64,000 nt of DNA from Mycolicibacterium tusciae (lineage in GTDB: Bacteria > Actinomycetota > Actinomycetes > Mycobacteriales > Mycobacteriaceae), in contig NZ_MVIM01000012.1 of NCBI RefSeq assembly GCF_002086795.1, positions 103,239-167,238 of the forward strand. Reading direction: 5' to 3'. The translations under genes were made by a program, and so were the position numbers. Position 1 is the first letter of the stretch; the number at the start of each line of letters is the position of its first letter. The notes beneath the pieces are model-generated. The model was not told the origin of the DNA. It was given only the letters and a program-made list of their open reading frames with translations, and searched no databases. Positions 1 through 9,672 of the stretch are shown here, piece after piece.

Positions 1-1
1 G

Positions 2-88
2 CAGGCATTCGGTATGGACCCCAATGCGATTCGGCCGCTGTTCGCCACCTACGTCGACACCTACCTGGGAGGTTCGCATGGCAATTGA
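2..88 (+). CDS. 3' end of an upstream gene (partial)
   Basis: A reading frame is open from base 2 to a TGA at 86-88 and encodes a 28-residue tail that begins near QAFGMDPNAI and ends in GGSHGN. It overlaps the start of the next gene by 11 bases, the usual layout of a mycobacterial operon, so it is probably the C-terminus of a gene that begins left of the window. The fragment is too short to assign a family. Confidence 0.5.
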   Translation, partial: QAFGMDPNAIRPLFATYVDTYLGGSHGN

Positions 89-1139
89 CCTGACCGGCGG
101 CATCGACACCGAGCGCGAATACATGTTCGCGCAGCGGCCGGACAACCCGGAGATGCGGGATTCGGTGAGTTTCTGGGTCGTCGACGAGGACGGCAGTGTG
201 GGGTTGCCACGCATCGGTGTCGAAGCGGTCGCCGCGAACTGGGAGTCGCACGGCGTCCAGGTGAACGTCGCGTTCGCCGATGGGCGCGTGTACCGACTGC
301 GTGACGAGGGCCCGAGAGTGCCGTCCATCGGATCGGACGATAGGCCGTCGGTCCTGGGCGCCGGCCCGCTCGCGTTCACGTGCGTCAAGCCGTTCGACGT
401 GTGGACGATGACGTTCGACGGAAAAGCCGACGCGACGTCGTCGGCCGCCCTGATCGCGGGCCGCAAGGACGGGCCGTCGGTCGACCTGCGATTCGAGGTC
501 GAGGCGACCATGGCGGTGCCGCCGTGGGTGCAGGGCGCACTGCAGGCCGATGCGGATGCGCAGTTGAAGACGTCGATCGTCGGCGATCTGATGGGAGGAC
601 CCCGCTACGAGCAGCTGTTCCGGGCGACGGGCTCGGTGCACGTGGCCGGCGAGCAGCACGCGTTCGCGGGAAGCGGCCTCCGGATCCGTCGCCAGGGCGT
701 GCGCCGTCTCGAGGGGTTCTGGGGCCACTGCTGGCAGTCGGCGCTCTTTCCGGGTGGACGGGCTTTCGGCTATATCGCCTACCCGCAGCGGCCCGACGGT
801 GAGCCCGCGTTCAACGAGGGCTATCTGTTCGGCGGTGACGGTGAGCTGATCCCGGCGCGCGCCGTGCAGGCGCCGTGGCTGACACGTCTGGAGCCCAAGG
901 GGGAGGACGTCTCGGTCGTGCTGGAAACCGAGCGCGGCACCGTGCACATCGAGGGCGAGACCGTGGTGTCGACGCATGACATCACGGACCCCAGCGAGGT
1001 GCCCGCCGACATGCTCGAGCAGATGGCGAATTGGACCTTTCCGGCGCTACAGCAGGCCGGTGTGCGGTACCGCTGGGACGGTGAGGAAACCATCGGAATG
1101 CTCGAACGCTCGAGTCCGATGGACAAGATCACTCGTTAG
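78..1139 (+). CDS. conserved hypothetical protein, 353 aa
   Basis: I chose the ATG at 78 because the purine-rich stretch GGGAGG lies just upstream and because it overlaps the end of the preceding gene. An earlier in-frame start at 24 would add 18 residues with no ribosome binding site. The protein is soluble, with no signal peptide or membrane segment. Its second half, from about residue 190, is rich in Gly, Trp and aromatic residues (RLEGFWGHCWQS, FGYIAYPQRPDG) and looks like a beta-rich domain of the DUF7064 kind seen in actinobacterial proteins of unknown role. I do not recognise a catalytic motif. It ends convergently with the next gene, overlapping it by 11 bases. Confidence 0.7.
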   Translation: MAIDLTGGIDTEREYMFAQRPDNPEMRDSVSFWVVDEDGSVGLPRIGVEAVAANWESHGVQVNVAFADGRVYRLRDEGPRVPSIGSDDRPSVLGAGPLAFTCVKPFDVWTMTFDGKADATSSAALIAGRKDGPSVDLRFEVEATMAVPPWVQGALQADADAQLKTSIVGDLMGGPRYEQLFRATGSVHVAGEQHAFAGSGLRIRRQGVRRLEGFWGHCWQSALFPGGRAFGYIAYPQRPDGEPAFNEGYLFGGDGELIPARAVQAPWLTRLEPKGEDVSVVLETERGTVHIEGETVVSTHDITDPSEVPADMLEQMANWTFPALQQAGVRYRWDGEETIGMLERSSPMDKITR

Positions 1140-1716
1140 AGGGGCCTTGGAAGATGTAGTGCGGCACCAGCTCGTGGGCGCGCTGCAGGTTGGTCTGCAT
1201 GCAGTCCGGTTGCGGGTTGGAGTAGATCGTCGAGAAGAAGATCGTCTGTTGGATCAAGCCGTAGTCGGTGTCGAATCCGATGGCGCAGGTGACCCACCAG
1301 CGGTTGTTCCAGTCGGTCGGCTTCATGACCCACCACTGCGCGGCGCGGTGGCCGTCGATGTCGAGTTGGATGGCATCCGCCGGAAGGGCCTCTTCGAACG
1401 TCTTCCACACGAAGGCCTCGACGGTCATCTGGTAGTTGCCCGCGTCGTACTTGCACCGCATCCCTTCCTCGGGAATTGGCGGCGTGAAGGTCAGGCCGAG
1501 GGAACCCATCACGTCGAGCGGGAGGTCACGGCACGGGTTGAACGGATCCGGATCGGTGATGTCGATGACCGGATATTTGATGCTGGTTGTGACGTTGGTC
1601 ATCGGAATATCCGACGCGCGCACCTGCATGGGTCCGCCGGGGTTGGACTGGCCGACCGCGATCACCGCTGCGACGAGCGCACACAGCGCTGCGAGAACGC
1701 GCAGCTTGGCGATCAT
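1129..1716 (-). CDS. DUF3558-like secreted protein, 195 aa
   Basis: The start is the ATG at 1716, preceded by the strong ribosome binding site AGGGGG. The protein opens with a basic stretch and a hydrophobic segment (about residues 5-23) that looks like a signal peptide or anchor. The rest resembles the mycobacterial DUF3558 family: a DPFNPC motif near residue 60, several cysteines, and many Trp and aromatic residues. Family members are usually lipoproteins of unknown function. Here the cysteine in the hydrophobic segment is not in a proper lipobox, so lipid attachment is doubtful. The frame stays open far upstream of 1716, but that part is antisense to the phosphoesterase gene and is not coding. 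Confidence 0.7.
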   Translation of the reverse strand: MIAKLRVLAALCALVAAVIAVGQSNPGGPMQVRASDIPMTNVTTSIKYPVIDITDPDPFNPCRDLPLDVMGSLGLTFTPPIPEEGMRCKYDAGNYQMTVEAFVWKTFEEALPADAIQLDIDGHRAAQWWVMKPTDWNNRWWVTCAIGFDTDYGLIQQTIFFSTIYSNPQPDCMQTNLQRAHELVPHYIFQGPSNE

Positions 1717-1872
1717 TACACCCCCTGCTGTCGTGGCGGCGGGGCCGCCGGCCTCTGGTCGGATCCTGCCCGGGGAGTGTAGCGGCCCGAAGTCAGGGTC
1801 CGAAGCGGAAAAGAGAACATGTTCTAGTTGGGTTGCGAGAGCGCTCGTCGCCCGCACGTAGGCTGGAGGGCT

Positions 1873-2819
<947 letters not shown>

Positions 2820-2820
<1 letters not shown>

Positions 2821-3500
2821 TGACGGTCATGGCGACCCTGCTCTCCGGCGTGCTGCCCGACCACGCCCATGCGCTGGCCGCGGCGGAGATGTACACCGAC
2901 CCACCGGAACTCGCACCGCTGCCCGAAGAAGAGCCGCTGATCGCGAAGTCGGTGGCCAAGCGGCGCAACGAGTTCATCACCGTGCGTTACTGCGCACGTG
3001 AGGCGCTTGGCGAGCTCGGTATTGCGCCCGTACCGATCCTCAAGGGGGAGAAGGGCGAACCTTGCTGGCCCACGGGCGTCGTCGGCAGCCTCACGCACTG
3101 TGAGGGCTTCCGAGGCGCGGCCGTGGCCCGGCACGACGCGATCCGCTCCGTCGGTATCGACGCCGAGCCGCACGACGTCCTCCCCACCGGCGTGCTCGAC
3201 GCCATCAGTCTGCCGGGGGAGCGCGCTGAGTTACAGGCGCTTCCAAACGGACTGCATTGGGACCGAATCCTGTTCTGCGCCAAGGAAGCCACCTACAAAG
3301 CGTGGTTCCCGGTCACCAACCGCTGGCTGGGATTCGAGGACGCACACATCACGTTCGACGTCGACGGCACCGGCATGGCGGGCGGATTCGAATCACGGAT
3401 CCTCATCGACCCGTCTGCACCGTCGGGGCCACCGCTGCAAACGCTGGCGGGCCGGTGGTCGGTACGCGACGGTCTCGCGCTCACGGCGATAGTGCTGTGA
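2820..3500 (+). CDS. pptT: 4'-phosphopantetheinyl transferase PptT
   Basis: Transfers the 4'-phosphopantetheine arm of coenzyme A to carrier domains of polyketide synthases, peptide synthetases and related mycobacterial lipid and siderophore enzymes. It is a 226-residue Sfp-type enzyme. The Mg-binding motif VGIDAE puts D114 and E116 in place, and FCAKEATYK gives the catalytic E156 and K160. The ATG overlaps the stop of the phosphoesterase by one base, and its own end overlaps the GTG of truB by four bases. In M. tuberculosis this is an essential gene in the same three-gene operon. Confidence 0.95.
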
Positions 3501-4378
3501 CCGAAGCTGGTCTTGTCGTCGTGGACAAGCCGGCGGGGATGACGAGCCACGACGTGGTGGGCCGCTGCAGGCGGATCTTCGGCACCCGAAAGGTTGGTCA
3601 CGCCGGCACTCTCGACCCGATGGCCACGGGGGTGCTGGTGGTCGGTATCGGACGGGCCACCAAGATCCTGGGCATGCTGACGGCGACCGACAAGTCGTAC
3701 GCCGCGACGATCCGGCTGGGTCAGACTACCTCGACCGAAGACGCTGAAGGCGAAGTGCTGCAGACGGTTTCGGCCTCTGGAGTTGATGAGGCGCAGATCG
3801 AGACAGCGGTGGCCGCGTTGCGCGGTGAGATCGATCAGATTCCGTCGGCAGTGAGCGCCATCAAGGTCGCCGGGCAGCGGGCCTACAAGCTGGCCCGCGA
3901 GGGACAAACCGTCGAGCTCGCGCCGCGCAGGGTGCGCATCGAGCGGTTCGACGTGCTATCCGTTCGGCATGAGGGCGATCTCGTCGACGTGGACGTCGAA
4001 GTGGACTGCTCCAGCGGCACCTACATCCGCGCGCTGGCTCGCGACGTCGGCGCCGCGCTCGGCGTCGGTGGACATCTCACCGCACTGCGCCGGACCCGGG
4101 TCGGCACGTTCGAGCTGGATCAGGCCGTCGGTTTGGAGGACCTCGCCGAACGCCCGCGCCTGTCGTACACGCTCGACGAGGCGTGCCTGCTGGCGTTCCC
4201 GCGTCGCGACCTGTCTGCTGAAGAAACCGAGGACACCCGCCATGGCCGGCCGCTGAAAGTCGCTGGTATTGAAGGCGTTTACGCGGCAACCGCAGCCGAC
4301 GGACGGGTCATCGCGCTGCTGAGAGACGACGCGATCCGCACCAAATCGGTGGTCGTGCTGCGACCAGCCACCCTCTAG
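3497..4378 (+). CDS. truB: tRNA pseudouridine(55) synthase TruB
   Basis: Converts U55 of the tRNA T-loop to pseudouridine. The 293-residue protein starts at the GTG at 3497, inside the end of pptT (four-base GTGA overlap). The catalytic aspartate is D40 in the GHAGTLDP motif, preceded by the family signature DKPAGMTSHD at residues 10-19. The C-terminal part (about 230-293) fits the actinobacterial TruB/PUA-like extension. It is the last gene of the pptT operon; the next gene is convergent, 34 bases away. Confidence 0.95.
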   Translation: MTEAGLVVVDKPAGMTSHDVVGRCRRIFGTRKVGHAGTLDPMATGVLVVGIGRATKILGMLTATDKSYAATIRLGQTTSTEDAEGEVLQTVSASGVDEAQIETAVAALRGEIDQIPSAVSAIKVAGQRAYKLAREGQTVELAPRRVRIERFDVLSVRHEGDLVDVDVEVDCSSGTYIRALARDVGAALGVGGHLTALRRTRVGTFELDQAVGLEDLAERPRLSYTLDEACLLAFPRRDLSAEETEDTRHGRPLKVAGIEGVYAATAADGRVIALLRDDAIRTKSVVVLRPATL

Positions 4379-4412
4379 CGGTCGCGGGCGGGCAGACTGA
4401 CGGCGCCGACCC

Positions 4413-5111
4413 TCAGCCGACCACCCAAATAGCTTCTGCCGCAGGGTTTCCCAACTCCACAGTGGTGCCCTTTTCGTGTTCATCCGCATCGGCGGACTTG
4501 ACCGCCACCGAGATCATGCCCGCGAAGTCGCGGCGGGCCAGCACCAGCAGCCGCGAATCCAGGCTGATGCCGACACTGTCGAAATACCGCAGCATCTCCG
4601 GGTCGGAGTCCGAAATCCGGGCGACGGTTCCGGTGTCACCGTCGCGGCAGACCGACAGCTGGCGGGCGTCCGGGGTGGGGACTCGGCCGTCGGAGGCGGG
4701 AATCGGATCGCCGTGCGGGTCGCGCGTCGGATAGCCGAGCTTGGCGTCGATGCGTTCGAGCATCCGCTCGGACACCGCGTGCTCGAGCACCTCGGCCTCG
4801 TCGTGCACCTCGTCCCAGCTGTATCCGAGTTCGCGGACGAGGAAGGTCTCCATGAGCCGGTGCCTGCGGACCATCGCGAGAGCGGCCGCGCGGCCGGCAT
4901 CGGTCAGTGTCACGGCGCCGTACTTCTCGTGATCGACCAGGCCCTGATCGGCCAGCTTGCGCACCGACTCCGACGCCGTACTGGCGGATACGCCGAGCCG
5001 CTCGGCCAACATCTTGGTGCTGACCTTCTCGTGCGACCACTCTTGGGCAGTCCAGATCACCTTCAGGTAATCCTGGGCGACCATCGTCAAGTCGCGCGGA
5101 TCACCGTTCAC
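4413..5111 (-). CDS. mntR: DtxR-family manganese regulator MntR (SirR)
   Basis: A 232-residue metal-dependent repressor of the DtxR/IdeR family, the homologue of Rv2788 (sirR/mntR), which represses manganese importers when Mn(II) is abundant. The N-terminal winged helix includes LAERLGVSASTASESVRKL (residues 36-54). The central dimerisation and metal domain carries HDEAEVLEHAVSERM, with the His and Glu ligands expected for the family. A C-terminal SH3-like/FeoA domain starts around residue 150. Translation starts at a GTG at 5111. It is transcribed divergently from ribF. Confidence 0.9.
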   Translation of the reverse strand: MNGDPRDLTMVAQDYLKVIWTAQEWSHEKVSTKMLAERLGVSASTASESVRKLADQGLVDHEKYGAVTLTDAGRAAALAMVRRHRLMETFLVRELGYSWDEVHDEAEVLEHAVSERMLERIDAKLGYPTRDPHGDPIPASDGRVPTPDARQLSVCRDGDTGTVARISDSDPEMLRYFDSVGISLDSRLLVLARRDFAGMISVAVKSADADEHEKGTTVELGNPAAEAIWVVG

Positions 5112-5119
5112 GCTTACGA

Positions 5120-5129
5120 AGTTTAGGCA
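5120..5129 (-). promoter_or_regulatory. candidate mntR -10 element with overlapping MntR-like half-site
   Basis: On the minus strand TAAACT occupies 5125-5120, nine bases before the GTG of mntR. The plus-strand sequence TTTAGGCA (5122-5129) overlaps it and resembles a half-site of the metal-repressor boxes TTAGGnnnnCCTAA. No clear second half-site is visible, so autoregulation is a guess. Confidence 0.3.
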
Positions 5130-5179
5130 GTTGTCACCTGATCTGGCGATCTAGCGCGGCCGTGGCGACGCGTGCGCCG

Positions 5180-5185
5180 TAGGCT
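5180..5185 (+). promoter_or_regulatory. -10 element TAGGCT for ribF (leaderless)
   Basis: TAGGCT fits the mycobacterial TANNNT -10 consensus and ends seven bases before the ribF GTG, so the predicted transcription start is the start codon itself. Confidence 0.55.
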
Positions 5186-5191
5186 TGCGCT

Positions 5192-6175
5192 GTGCAGCGC
5201 TGGCGGGGACAGGACGAGATCCCGACGGACTGGGGCCGATGTGTCGTCACCATCGGCGTGTTCGACGGTGTTCATCGAGGCCATCAGGAGCTGATCAACC
5301 ACGCGGTGAAGGCGGGCCGGTCCCGCGGCGTGCCGACGGTGTTGATGACCTTCGACCCACATCCCATGGAGGTCGTCTTCCCCGGCAGTCATCCCGCCCA
5401 GCTCACGACACTCACCAGGCGGGCCGAGTTGGTCGAGGACATGGGCATCGACGTGTTCCTGGTCATGCCGTTCACCTCGGATTTCATGAAACTCACACCC
5501 GAGCGCTACGTCCACGAACTGCTGGTCGAGCGGCTGCACGTCGTCGAGGTCGTGGTCGGGGAGAACTTCACGTTCGGCAAGAAGGCGGCCGGCAACGTCG
5601 ACCTGCTGCGCAAAGCGGGAGACCGGTTCGGCTTCGCGGTCGAAAGCATGTCCCTGGTATCTGAGGCCGCCGCCACCAACAGCGAGGAAACCGTCACGTT
5701 CTCGTCGACCTATATCCGGTCCTGCGTGGACGCCGGTGACATGGTCGCCGCTACCGAGGCTCTGGGGCGTCCGCACCGCGTCGAGGGTGTCGTGGTCCGC
5801 GGCGACGGACGCGGCAGGGTCCTGGGCTTTCCGACGGCCAACGTGGCGCCGCCGATGTACTCGGCCATTCCCGCCGACGGCGTCTACGCGGCATGGTTCA
5901 CGGTGCTCGGCCACGGCCCCATTGCGGGCGCCGTCGTCCCAGGTGAGCGCTACCAGGCAGCCGTCTCGGTCGGCACCAACCCCACGTTCTCCGGGCGTAC
6001 CCGCACCGTGGAGGCGTTCGTCCTCGATACGTCCGCCGATCTGTACGGCCAGCACGTGGCGGTAGATTTCGTTGCGCGCATCCGCGGGCAGGAGAAATTC
6101 GCCAAGGTCGAGGAACTGGTCACCGCGATGGGTGCCGACACCGAACGGGCGCGCACCATCCTGGCAGCGCACTAG
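5192..6175 (+). CDS. ribF: bifunctional riboflavin kinase / FAD synthetase
   Basis: Makes FMN from riboflavin and ATP, then FAD from FMN and ATP. The 327-residue protein has the N-terminal nucleotidyltransferase domain (GVFDGVHRGH at 22-31, the family HxGH-type motif, and FSSTYIRSCV near 172) followed by the riboflavin-kinase domain (GFPTANV near 211 and NPTF near 265). Length and order match the family. The GTG start has no ribosome binding site but has a -10 element seven bases upstream. Orthologue of Rv2786c, next to rpsO as in M. tuberculosis. Confidence 0.95.
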   Translation: MQRWRGQDEIPTDWGRCVVTIGVFDGVHRGHQELINHAVKAGRSRGVPTVLMTFDPHPMEVVFPGSHPAQLTTLTRRAELVEDMGIDVFLVMPFTSDFMKLTPERYVHELLVERLHVVEVVVGENFTFGKKAAGNVDLLRKAGDRFGFAVESMSLVSEAAATNSEETVTFSSTYIRSCVDAGDMVAATEALGRPHRVEGVVVRGDGRGRVLGFPTANVAPPMYSAIPADGVYAAWFTVLGHGPIAGAVVPGERYQAAVSVGTNPTFSGRTRTVEAFVLDTSADLYGQHVAVDFVARIRGQEKFAKVEELVTAMGADTERARTILAAH

Positions 6176-6233
6176 GCCGGGCAATTTCGCAGCTCAGCGA
6201 GGTGCTCGATTTCGCGGTCGGCCACCGGCGCGG

Positions 6234-6337
6234 TAGACTCCTGGCCGACCGAGCGTGTGCTGCAGTTCGCGGTGGCTGCGCTTATTTGGGGGCCCAGGGG
6301 CCTCATGTTCGCGGACTGAAATAGATGGAGTTGTTTC
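6234..6337 (+). promoter_or_regulatory. rpsO promoter and 5' leader
   Basis: TAGACT at 6234-6239 is a good -10 element and predicts transcription from about 6246. That leaves a leader of roughly 90 bases before rpsO, containing the G/C-rich block around 6291-6304 able to pair with itself. S15 represses its own mRNA through such leaders in several bacteria; I cannot fold this one reliably, so regulation is inferred only from its position. Confidence 0.35.
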
Positions 6338-6607
6338 GTGGCGCTCACTGTCGAACAGAAAAAGACCATTCTGGGCGAGTACGGCCTGCATGACACCGAC
6401 ACCGGCTCGCCGGAGGCTCAGGTCGCGCTGCTGACCAAGCGCATCGCCGACCTGACCGAGCATCTGAAGATGCACAAGCACGACCACCACTCGCGACGTG
6501 GACTGCTGCTGCTGGTCGGCCGTCGACGCCGCCTGCTCAAGTACGTCGCGCAGGTCGACGTGGCGCGCTACCGCTCGTTGATCGAGCGCCTTGGGCTGCG
6601 TCGCTGA
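6338..6607 (+). CDS. rpsO: 30S ribosomal protein S15
   Basis: An 89-residue protein of exactly the usual S15 length. It binds 16S rRNA early in small-subunit assembly. Family signatures are visible: TGSPEAQVALLTKRI near residues 22-36, HKHDHHSRRGLL near 46-57, and the C-terminal RYRSLIERLGLRR. Translation starts at GTG 6338 after GGAG about eight bases upstream. The next gene, lppU, begins 10 bases after its stop. Confidence 0.97.
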   Translation: MALTVEQKKTILGEYGLHDTDTGSPEAQVALLTKRIADLTEHLKMHKHDHHSRRGLLLLVGRRRRLLKYVAQVDVARYRSLIERLGLRR

Positions 6608-6617
6608 CGCGACGCGG

Positions 6618-7109
6618 GTGCGGAACCTGGCCGCGATCGTCGTAGCGGCGATCGTCGTTTTGGGGGGTTTGACGGGGTGTTCTTCCTCGTCCACGACGGA
6701 TCTTGCGGTCGGGGACTGCCTGAAGACGGGTGGCACTCCGGAGCGGCCGGAAGTGACCAGGGTCGAATGCGGAAGCCCGGAGTCCAATTTCAAGGTGGCC
6801 GCCACGGCCGAGGACAGCGACCATTGCCCGGCGGATGTCGACTCTTACTACTCGATGAAGGGCACGTTCTCCGACACCAGCACCACGATCTGCATGGATA
6901 TCGACTGGGTCGTCGGCGACTGCATGAGCATTGATCCGAACAACGACAAGGATCCGCTGCGGGTCGACTGCGACGATTCCTCGGTGCCCAACCGGCAACG
7001 CGCCACCGAGGTGCTGGACAGCGTCGCCAACGTCGACCAGTGCGCAAGCGGCGTCGGCTATCCCTATGACGAGCGCAACTTCACCGTATGCGTGGAGGAT
7101 GTGGCCTGA
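6618..7109 (+). CDS. lppU: lipoprotein LppU
   Basis: A 163-residue exported lipoprotein of unknown function, the positional and sequence equivalent of Rv2784c between rpsO and gpsI. From the GTG at 6618 the protein opens with an Arg and a hydrophobic signal, ending in the lipobox LTGC at about residues 18-21; the mature protein would be anchored to the outer face of the membrane through that Cys. Six further cysteines in the mature part suggest disulfides. An earlier start at 6591 lies inside rpsO and would put a charged stretch ahead of the signal. Confidence 0.85.
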   Translation: MRNLAAIVVAAIVVLGGLTGCSSSSTTDLAVGDCLKTGGTPERPEVTRVECGSPESNFKVAATAEDSDHCPADVDSYYSMKGTFSDTSTTICMDIDWVVGDCMSIDPNNDKDPLRVDCDDSSVPNRQRATEVLDSVANVDQCASGVGYPYDERNFTVCVEDVA

Positions 7110-7416
7110 GGGTCCCGCGGATTTCGGGCCGTACCTGCTGCAATGTAGGATGGCTGAGTTCGACAGCCGGTTTCGGCTCGAATGTTCGGGTGCGGTGATC
7201 GCAGTTCCGCGAGCGCCGTTCCCGCGTGTCACATCGGATGTGCTGGATCAACGACATGCCCGATCGCACGGTCTTCGGTAGTGGCTGCCGGGTCCGATAC
7301 CCGACAGCTTCGATCGATGGCCGTGGCCCAGTCGAGGCCGGTGATTCACCCTCTGTGGCAACGCGAAAACAGTTGAACAGTGAAGACTGTGAACCAGAGA
7401 GGCCATACGGACACCT
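7110..7416 (+). other. 307-base gpsI upstream region with a leader hairpin
   Basis: No gene is visible here. TAGGAT at about 7147-7152, directly preceded by TG, could be an extended -10 element. A hairpin follows: TTCG (7159-7162) and AGCCG (7165-7169) pair with CGGCT (7174-7178) and CGAA (7179-7182) around a GTTT loop with a two-base bulge. A second small palindrome, CACAT-CGG-ATGTG, lies near 7229-7241. PNPase genes in other bacteria have structured leaders cut by RNase, so these hairpins may set gpsI mRNA stability; that is an inference. Confidence 0.35.
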
Positions 7417-9672
7417 ATGTCTGTAGTTGAACTTGAAGACGGCGTGTACGAATCCACCGCCGTGATCGACAACGGGAGCTTCGGCTCCCGCACCATCCGT
7501 TTCGAGACCGGCCGGCTTGCCAAGCAGGCCGCCGGCTCTGTCGTCGCCTACCTCGACGACGAGACCATGTTGCTGTCGGCCACCACGGCCAGCAAGCAGC
7601 CCAAAGAACATTTCGACTTCTTCCCCTTGACCATCGACGTCGAGGAGCGGATGTATGCCGCGGGTCGCATCCCGGGTTCGTTCTTCCGCCGTGAGGGCCG
7701 GCCGTCGACGGACGCGATCCTGACCTGCCGCCTCATCGATCGGCCGCTGCGCCCGACCTTCGTTTCGGGTCTGCGCAACGAGATCCAGGTCGTCGTCACC
7801 GTGATGAGCCTGGATCCCAAGGATCTGTACGACGTGCTGGCGATCAACGCCGCATCGGCGTCGACCCAGATCTCCGGCCTGCCGTTCGCCGGCCCGGTCG
7901 GTGGCGTGCGCGTCGCGCTGATCGACGGCCAGTGGGTCGCGTTCCCGACCATCGAGCAGCTCGAGGGAGCCGTGTTCGACATGGTGGTCGCCGGCCGCAA
8001 AACCGCCGATGACGTCGCGATCATGATGGTCGAGGCCGAGGCGACCGACAAGGTCATCGAGCTCGTCGCCGGTGGCGCGGGTGCTCCGACCGAGGCGGTC
8101 GTCGCCGAGGGTCTCGAAGCCGCCAAGCCGTTCATCGCCGCACTGTGCACCGCGCAGGAGGCGCTCGCCGAGAAGGCCGCCAAGCCGACGGCCGACTACC
8201 CGGTGTTCCCCGACTACCAGGACGACGTGTTCGAAAGCGTCTCGGCGGTGGCCACCGACGAGCTGTCGAAGGCGCTGACCATCGCGGGTAAGGAAGAGCG
8301 CGACGATCGCACCAGCGAGATCAAGGTCGAGGTGCTCGACCGGTTGGCCGACCAGTACGCCGGCCGCGAGAAGGAGATCGGCGCAGCGTTCCGATCGCTC
8401 ACCAAAAAGCTTGTGCGCCAGCGCATCCTGACAGACCACTTCCGCATCGACGGCCGCGGCATTACCGATATCCGCGCCCTGGGCGCCGAGGTGGCCGTCG
8501 TGCCGCGGGCGCATGGCAGCGCGCTGTTCGAGCGTGGCGAGACCCAGATCATGGGTGTCACCACGCTGGACATGGTCAAGATGGCCCAGCAGATCGACTC
8601 GCTGGGACCCGAGACCAGCAAGCGGTACATGCATCACTACAACTTCCCGCCGTATTCGACCGGTGAGACCGGTCGCGTCGGTTCGCCCAAGCGTCGCGAG
8701 ATCGGCCACGGCGCCCTTGCCGAGCGGGCGCTGATGCCCGTGCTGCCGAGCGTCGAGGAGTTCCCGTACGCGATCCGCCAGGTGTCAGAGGCGCTGAGCT
8801 CCAACGGATCGACCTCGATGGGTTCGGTGTGTGCGTCGACGCTGTCGCTGCTGAACGCCGGTGTGCCGCTGAAGGCGCCGGTTGCGGGTATCGCGATGGG
8901 TCTCGTGTCCGATGACGTGGAAGTTGACGGCGGCGGTACCGAGCGGCGCTTCGTCACTCTCACCGACATCCTGGGTGCCGAGGATGCGTTCGGCGACATG
9001 GACTTCAAGTGCGCAGGCACCAAGGAGTTCGTCACCGCGCTGCAGCTCGACACCAAGCTCGACGGCATCCCGTCGCAGGTGCTGGCCGGCGCGCTGGCGC
9101 AGGCCAAGGACGCGCGTCTGACGATTCTCGAGGTGATGGCCGAGGCCATCGACGAGCCCGATGAGATGAGCCCGTATGCACCGCGGATCACCACGATCAA
9201 GGTTCCGGTCGACAAGATCGGCGAGGTGATCGGGCCCAAGGGCAAGATGATCAACTCGATCACCGAGGAGACCGGTGCGTCGATCTCGATCGAGGACGAC
9301 GGCACCGTGTTCGTCGGCGCCTCCAACGGTGAAGCGGCACAGGCTGCGATCGACAAGATCAACGCGATCGCCAACCCGCAGCTGCCCAAGATCGGTGAGC
9401 GGTTCCTCGGAACGGTGGTGAAGACAACCGATTTCGGTGCGTTCGTATCGCTGCTTCCGGGCCGGGACGGCTTGGTGCACATCTCCAAGCTCGGCCGCGG
9501 CAAGCGGATCGCCAAGGTCGAGGACGTGGTGAAGGTCGGCGACAAGCTGCGCGTCGAGATCGCCGATATCGACAACCGTGGAAAGATCTCGCTGGTCCTC
9601 GTCGCCGAAGACGAAGCAGCTGAAGCATCCCCTGATGCCGCGCCAGCAGATGCCGCAGCAGCCACGAGCTAG
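7417..9672 (+). CDS. gpsI: polyribonucleotide nucleotidyltransferase (PNPase)
   Basis: Degrades RNA 3' to 5' with phosphate and can polymerise nucleotides. The 751-residue protein has two RNase PH domains separated by a helical linker, then a KH domain (IGEVIGPKGKM, GxxG near residue 607) and an S1 domain from about 658 (GTVVKTTDFGAFVSLLPG). The acidic C-terminal tail is rich in Ala, Glu and Asp. Length and order are standard for actinobacterial GpsI. The ATG at 7417 has only a weak ribosome binding site. The start of pepR lies inside its last 40 bases. Confidence 0.97.
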   Translation: MSVVELEDGVYESTAVIDNGSFGSRTIRFETGRLAKQAAGSVVAYLDDETMLLSATTASKQPKEHFDFFPLTIDVEERMYAAGRIPGSFFRREGRPSTDAILTCRLIDRPLRPTFVSGLRNEIQVVVTVMSLDPKDLYDVLAINAASASTQISGLPFAGPVGGVRVALIDGQWVAFPTIEQLEGAVFDMVVAGRKTADDVAIMMVEAEATDKVIELVAGGAGAPTEAVVAEGLEAAKPFIAALCTAQEALAEKAAKPTADYPVFPDYQDDVFESVSAVATDELSKALTIAGKEERDDRTSEIKVEVLDRLADQYAGREKEIGAAFRSLTKKLVRQRILTDHFRIDGRGITDIRALGAEVAVVPRAHGSALFERGETQIMGVTTLDMVKMAQQIDSLGPETSKRYMHHYNFPPYSTGETGRVGSPKRREIGHGALAERALMPVLPSVEEFPYAIRQVSEALSSNGSTSMGSVCASTLSLLNAGVPLKAPVAGIAMGLVSDDVEVDGGGTERRFVTLTDILGAEDAFGDMDFKCAGTKEFVTALQLDTKLDGIPSQVLAGALAQAKDARLTILEVMAEAIDEPDEMSPYAPRITTIKVPVDKIGEVIGPKGKMINSITEETGASISIEDDGTVFVGASNGEAAQAAIDKINAIANPQLPKIGERFLGTVVKTTDFGAFVSLLPGRDGLVHISKLGRGKRIAKVEDVVKVGDKLRVEIADIDNRGKISLVLVAEDEAAEASPDAAPADAAAATS

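Noticed and set aside
4379..4412. A terminator between truB and mntR
   Set aside because: Only a five-base GGTCG/CGACC pairing with a long loop is visible.
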